Part shown: positions 61,168 to 64,000 of the stretch, in pieces
Layout: the number at the start of each line of letters is the position of its first letter
How positions within the stretch are numbered: position 1 is the first letter of the stretch
Assembly (NCBI RefSeq): GCF_008923365.1
Contig: NZ_WBMR01000018.1
Location: forward strand, 1 to 64,000
Length of the DNA stretch: 64,000 nucleotides
Source of the DNA: Actinomadura montaniterrae
GTDB lineage: Bacteria > Actinomycetota > Actinomycetes > Streptosporangiales > Streptosporangiaceae
Direction of reading: 5' to 3'
Position numbers and translations under genes: made by a program
Notes under the pieces: generated by a model
What the model was told of the DNA's origin: nothing
Database searches by the model: none
What the model saw: the letters and a program-made list of their open reading frames with translations, nothing else

Positions 61168-61686
61168 TCAGCCCGCGCCGAAGGCGGCCAAGACGGGAGC
61201 GGGCGTGCGCTCGGCGAACCGTTCCCGGAAATCGAGCACACCGACCCAGGCCGGTCGCAAGACGATGCGCACCATGCGCAGCCCCGGGCGGTCGATCGCC
61301 TCGACATAGGTCGCGCCGGCTTGCGCCCCCATCATCTTGCGCTGCATCTCGCCATATTCGGGAAGAACACCCTCGACCTCGGTCAGCGTGACCCGCCCTC
61401 GAAGCATGAGGACCTGTGGGGGCGCCTCGGTGGTGTCGATGCACGCGGCGATGTCGGGGCGTGCGTGCAGGTCCCGGACCTTGTAGGCGCCGGCGAACGC
61501 TGCGATGACCAGTTCGTCGCCAGTCCACAGGAAGTTGACCGGGTTCAGCCGTGGCGTCCCGTCCTTGCCGATGTAGGCCAGCCGCGCCACCAGGGCCGTG
61601 GTCAGCAGGTGTCGCGCCGCAGGCGTGTGCAGCAGCCGCAGATCGCCTTGCGGCAGGCCCGCGGCTCCGGTCTCGAGAAAGCTCAT
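61168..61686 (-). CDS. pyridoxamine 5'-phosphate oxidase-like (PPOX class) F420/FMN protein
   Basis: A 172-residue split-barrel protein: LVARLAYIGKDGTPRLNPVNFLWTGDELVIAAF followed by KVRDLHARPDIAACIDT and a Trp-containing C-terminus. Relatives use FMN or F420. The ATG at 61686 is divergent from a dead HxlR-type regulator gene, with two palindromic sites between them, suggesting it was that regulator's target. Confidence 0.8.
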   Translation of the reverse strand: MSFLETGAAGLPQGDLRLLHTPAARHLLTTALVARLAYIGKDGTPRLNPVNFLWTGDELVIAAFAGAYKVRDLHARPDIAACIDTTEAPPQVLMLRGRVTLTEVEGVLPEYGEMQRKMMGAQAGATYVEAIDRPGLRMVRIVLRPAWVGVLDFRERFAERTPAPVLAAFGAG

Positions 61687-61712
61687 GACGCCCCAACATA
61701 CAAGAGATACTC

Positions 61713-61745
61713 CTAAAAAAATAGGCAGTGATCCTAAATTAGGAT
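61713..61745. promoter_or_regulatory. two palindromic operators between PPOX gene and dead HxlR gene
   Basis: ATCCTAAATTAGGAT (61731-61745) is a perfect 15-bp palindrome; CCTAAAAAAATAGG (61713-61726) is a second, looser copy. Both share CCTA/TAGG arms. Confidence 0.65.
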
Positions 61746-61764
61746 TAAGCTCTATCATCGAGGC

Positions 61765-61922
61765 ATGAGTCGTAGCTATGGCGATCTGTGCGGGGTGGCC
61801 CGCGGGCTGGACGTCATCGTGACCGGCGGGCTCTGCTGGTGAACCGGGAGCTCCTGCTCGGCCCCAAACGCTTCAGCGACCTGCTCGGCGGTCTGCCCGT
61901 GCACGCCGGGGCCTCAAGATAA
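61765..61922 (+). pseudogene. HxlR-type winged-helix regulator, frameshifted and truncated
   Basis: ATG 61765 opens SRSYGDLCGVARGLDVI, the start of an HxlR/winged-helix protein. Indels near 61810-61825 remove the frame; it resumes as RALLVNRELLLGPKRFSDLLGGLPVHAG and is then cut by the IS5-type fragment at about 61917. The recognition helix and C-terminus are lost. Confidence 0.72.
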
Positions 61923-61989
61923 CGGCCGCAAACGCAGCATCGTGGTCGACACCCTCGGCCTCTTGCTGGCCGTCCTGGTCACCGCCGCC

Positions 61990-62019
61990 TCGGTCCAAGA
62001 CTCGGTCCAAGACTCGGTC
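61990..62019. repeat. 12-bp tandem repeat in the IS5 transposase fragment
   Basis: TCGGTCCAAGAC occurs twice (61990, 62002) with a partial third, encoding SVQDSVQDSV. A slippage product. Confidence 0.7.
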
Positions 62020-62261
62020 GCCGGCACCACTCTGATCAACCAGATCGCCGGCCGGCAGCCCGCCCTCCGCACCATCTGGGTGGACGGCGGCTACCGCCAA
62101 CACCCGGTCGAACACGCTGCCGCGCTCGGCATCGACATGCAGATCGTCCAACGCCCGCCAGGCGCCCGGGGCTTCACCCCGCTACCACGCCGTTGGGTGG
62201 TCGAACGCACCCTCGGCTGGCTCATGCTGCACCGCCGCCTGGTCCGCGACTACGAGACCCT

Positions 62262-62269
62262 CCCGGCCA
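62262..62269. repeat. target-site duplication, left copy
   Basis: CCCGGCCA directly before the IS256 element; repeated at 63692-63699. Confidence 0.75.
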
Positions 62270-63691
62270 GGGTCACGTCCAGCGGAGTGGTGTAAGAGTT
62301 GATCTCCGCGTGATCCTGTTTCTGCAGGTTAAGCGGTGAGTTTCTGCTGCTCGGTAGCGGGGTCGGGTGTGGTGCCGTCGATTACTCGCAGGCGGGCTTT
62401 GGCGAGGAATTCCAGGCCCATGTAGCGGCGGGCTTCGGTCCATTCGTCGGTCTGTTCCATCAGGACGGCGCCGACCAGGCGGACGATCGCGGCCCGGTCG
62501 GGGAAGATCCCGACCACGTCGGTGCGCCGGCGGATCTCCTTGTTGAGGCGTTCTTGGGGGTTGTTGGACCAGATCTGCCGCCAGAGCTGCCGCGGGAAGC
62601 CGGTGAAGGCGAGCAGGTCGGGTTTGGCCTGGTCCAGGTGCTCGGCGGCGTCGGGGTGCTTGGCCTCCAGCGAGGCGACGACACGGGCGTGCTGAGCGTG
62701 GACCTCCTCGGCGGCGGGCTGGTCGAAGATGGTGCGCACCAGCGTCGCCACCCACGGCTGCGCCGACTTGGGCACGCGGGTGAGCAAGTTGCGCAGGTAG
62801 TGGGTGCGGCACCGCTGCCACGCGGCCCCGGGAAGTGTCGCCCCGATCGCCTCGACCAGACCGGCGTGGGCGTCGGAGATGACCAGTTGGACGCCGGTCA
62901 GGCCGCGGGCGACCAGCCCGCGCAGGAACGCCACCCAGCCCGCGCCGTCCTCGGCCGAGGTGACCTCGACACCGAGGATCTCGCGGTGCCCGTCGGCGTT
63001 CACACCGGTGGCCACCAGCACATGCACGTTGACGATCCGGCCGCCCTCACGGACCTTCTGCGTCAGGGCGTCGACCCACAGGAACGCATACGGCCCGCCC
63101 TCCAACGGCCGGTTGCGGAACGCCGCCACCTGAGCGTCCAGCACCTTGGACATTTCGCTGACCTGGCTTTTTTGGAGATGCCCTTGATGCCCATCTGCTC
63201 GACCAGCTTGTCCACCCGCCGCGTCGACACCCCCAGGAGATAGGAGGTGGCGACGACGCTGACCAGGGCCTGCTCGGCCCGGCGACGCCGCTCCAGCAGC
63301 CACTCGGGGAAGTAGGACCCCGACCGCAGCTTGGGAATGGCCAGCTCGACGGTGCCGGCGCGGGTGTCCCAGTCCCGGGACCGGTAGCCGTTGCGGCGGT
63401 TGACCCGCTCGTCCGAGCGCTGCCCGTAACCGGCGCCGCACACCGCATCGGCCTCGGCCGACATCAGCGCCTCGGCCATCGTCTTGACCATCGACCGCAA
63501 CACATCAGGCTCACACACCCCGATCTGCTCGGCCAACCAGCCTCCAGGGTCCACACTGTTGTCCACGGCCATCGCGTTTCCTCTCCTTCTGATCTTGGTC
63601 GATTCGAAGGATCACGCGATGGCCGTCTCACGTCACGACGCCACGCCCTCTGACCAGGTCAAACTCATACACCACCTCCGTGGACGCAACC
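62270..63691 (-). mobile_element. IS256-family element, 1422 bp, with 8-bp target duplication
   Basis: Bounded by imperfect inverted repeats: left GGGTCACGTCC... GTGGTGTAAGAGTT (62270-62300), right, on the minus strand, GGGTTGCGTCC... GTGGTGTATGAGTT (from 63691). The 8-bp duplication CCCGGCCA flanks it at 62262-62269 and 63692-63699. A nested inverted repeat CGCGTGATCCT lies inside both ends (62307-62317, 63608-63618). The transposase inside is frameshifted. Confidence 0.85.
62329..63572 (-). pseudogene. IS256-family transposase with a frameshift in an A6 tract
   Basis: The N-terminal frame from ATG 63572 carries MSAEADAVCGAGYGQRSDER and RDWDTRAGTVELAIPKLR; the remainder in another frame has the catalytic FLWVDALTQKV, VQLVISDAHAGLV, NNPQERLNKEIRRR (D, D, E). 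The switch lies at about 63167-63172, a run of six A on the minus strand within GGC-ATC-TCC-AAAAAA-GCC. IS256 members read GISKSQVS there, so the run has lost or gained bases. Programmed -1 slippage on A6 is possible but lacks the preceding A. Otherwise complete. Confidence 0.75.
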
Positions 63692-63699
63692 CCCGGCCA
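63692..63699. repeat. target-site duplication, right copy
   Basis: CCCGGCCA directly after the IS256 element; matches 62262-62269. Confidence 0.75.
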
Positions 63700-63788
63700 G
63701 TTCCACCGCCACGATCCACCTCGCAATGATCGACCTCATGAACCGCCGCCTCACCGGCGAATCCACTCCCACATGGCGAGGCACCTGA
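63692..63788 (+). pseudogene. C-terminal tail of the IS5-type transposase
   Basis: Joined to 61917-62269 without the IS256 and one copy of the duplication, the frame reads RDYETLPASSTATIHLAMID and then LMNRRLTGESTPTWRGT to a TGA at 63786-63788, the usual end of an IS5-family transposase. This confirms that the two pieces were one gene. Confidence 0.85.
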
Positions 63789-64000
63789 CCCGGAATCAAA
63801 CGAAACTCGCAGGATGAAACGCCCAGTAAGTCCAGAACGTCCTCGGGCCCGTTCACCACGTTGGCGCCCAACTTGCTCCGTCGGTTCGGCCAAGCCGTTC
63901 GGCTTCGGCGTTCAAAGGCTCACCCGCCCACGTCAGCGCCCTTCCGGGCCCAGCGGCATGGCTGGCATCCGGCCGGTTCCCTGTGACGGTCGCCTGGAGG
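63789..64000. other. window end without a supported gene
   Basis: No frame with a recognisable product or start site. It may include the right end of the IS5-type element, but its terminal repeat is not identified because the left end is missing. Confidence 0.4.

Larger units (their letters stand above)
61917..62269 (+). pseudogene. IS5-type transposase, C-terminal half interrupted by IS256
   Basis: Reads NGRKRSIVVDTLGLLLAVLVTAASVQD, TIWVDGGYRQHPVEHAA (catalytic Asp), LPRRWVVERTLGWL (catalytic Glu) and RDYETLPA (read in parts), then stops being coherent at the IS256 end. The remaining C-terminus is found beyond the IS256 at 63692-63788 in the same frame. The N-terminal half is missing at the HxlR junction. 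Confidence 0.85.

Noticed and set aside
63160-63180. Programmed -1 frameshift in the IS256 transposase
   Set aside because: IS256 elements normally use a single frame and the A6 run lacks the preceding A of a good heptamer; treated as decay or a sequencing indel.

Overview
The window is high-GC DNA (roughly 70 percent G+C) with GTG starts, tightly overlapping ATGA/GTGA junctions, DUF1707 and AidB-like proteins, many TetR regulators and IS5/IS256/IS3 elements. This points to a filamentous actinomycete, probably of the Actinomadura/Thermomonosporaceae or Streptomyces type. The genus is an inference. There are no rRNA or tRNA genes, CRISPR arrays or replication origins that I can see.

Layout. 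(1) 0-8 kb, chromosomal core: a sulfur-assimilation operon (a cysteine-containing leader peptide, siroheme sulfite reductase, a 53-residue zinc ribbon, 4Fe-4S APS reductase, sirohydrochlorin chelatase), then an ornithine-cyclodeaminase-family enzyme, a DUF1707 protein and an AidB-like acyl-CoA dehydrogenase. (2) 8.2-11.5 kb, a graveyard of mobile DNA: a broken IS5-type transposase, an ImmA/IrrE protease gene, a 5'-truncated tyrosine recombinase, a frameshifted coiled-coil gene and a serine-recombinase fragment. (3) 11.7-34.5 kb, a catabolic island: a hydantoinase/carboxylase pair (hyuA/hyuB), an aryl-AMP-type ligase, a flavin monooxygenase related to salicylyl-CoA hydroxylases, a VOC protein, an SDR, a maleate-isomerase-like enzyme, a CrtI-like oxidase, several alpha/beta hydrolases, a peptide/nickel-type ABC importer and two paralogous TetR regulators. 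All four main promoter regions carry related inverted repeats of the form GTCRA-N4-TYGWC, so the island looks like one regulon. (4) 34.7-51.9 kb, a second catabolic island with two facing aromatic meta-cleavage modules. On the minus strand an HsaA/HsaB-like two-component hydroxylase is joined to an extradiol dioxygenase, a meta-cleavage hydrolase and a TAT-exported amidohydrolase. On the plus strand an MhpA-like one-component hydroxylase is joined to its own hydrolase, dioxygenase and a cytosolic amidohydrolase. Both promoters carry two copies of a 14-bp inverted repeat (consensus GGAACGATTGGTCC) spaced exactly 19 bp apart, flanking one TetR gene. An MFS exporter with its own TetR and paired operators follows. 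(5) 52.3-56.4 kb: five overlapping minus-strand genes of a mobile-type operon that I do not recognise as a described system (recombinase-like, HTH protein, two small proteins, a repeat-containing protein, the end of an ATPase-like gene), cut by an IS3 element and decayed by frameshifts. (6) 57.6-64 kb: small accessory genes (CHAP amidase, SnoaL-like, RibD/DHFR-like, PPOX-like) among wrecked genes (SGNH hydrolase, HxlR regulator), ending in an IS256 element inserted with an 8-bp target duplication into an IS5-type transposase gene.

How it fits together: in island 3 the importer, exported or cytosolic hydrolases, ligase, monooxygenase, hydantoinase-type carboxylase and maleate isomerase suggest uptake and stepwise breakdown of an aromatic or heterocyclic amide/acid to C4 acids. 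In island 4 a phenolic substrate would be hydroxylated to a catechol, cleaved by the extradiol dioxygenase and hydrolysed across the C-C bond. Substrates are not determined by the sequence.
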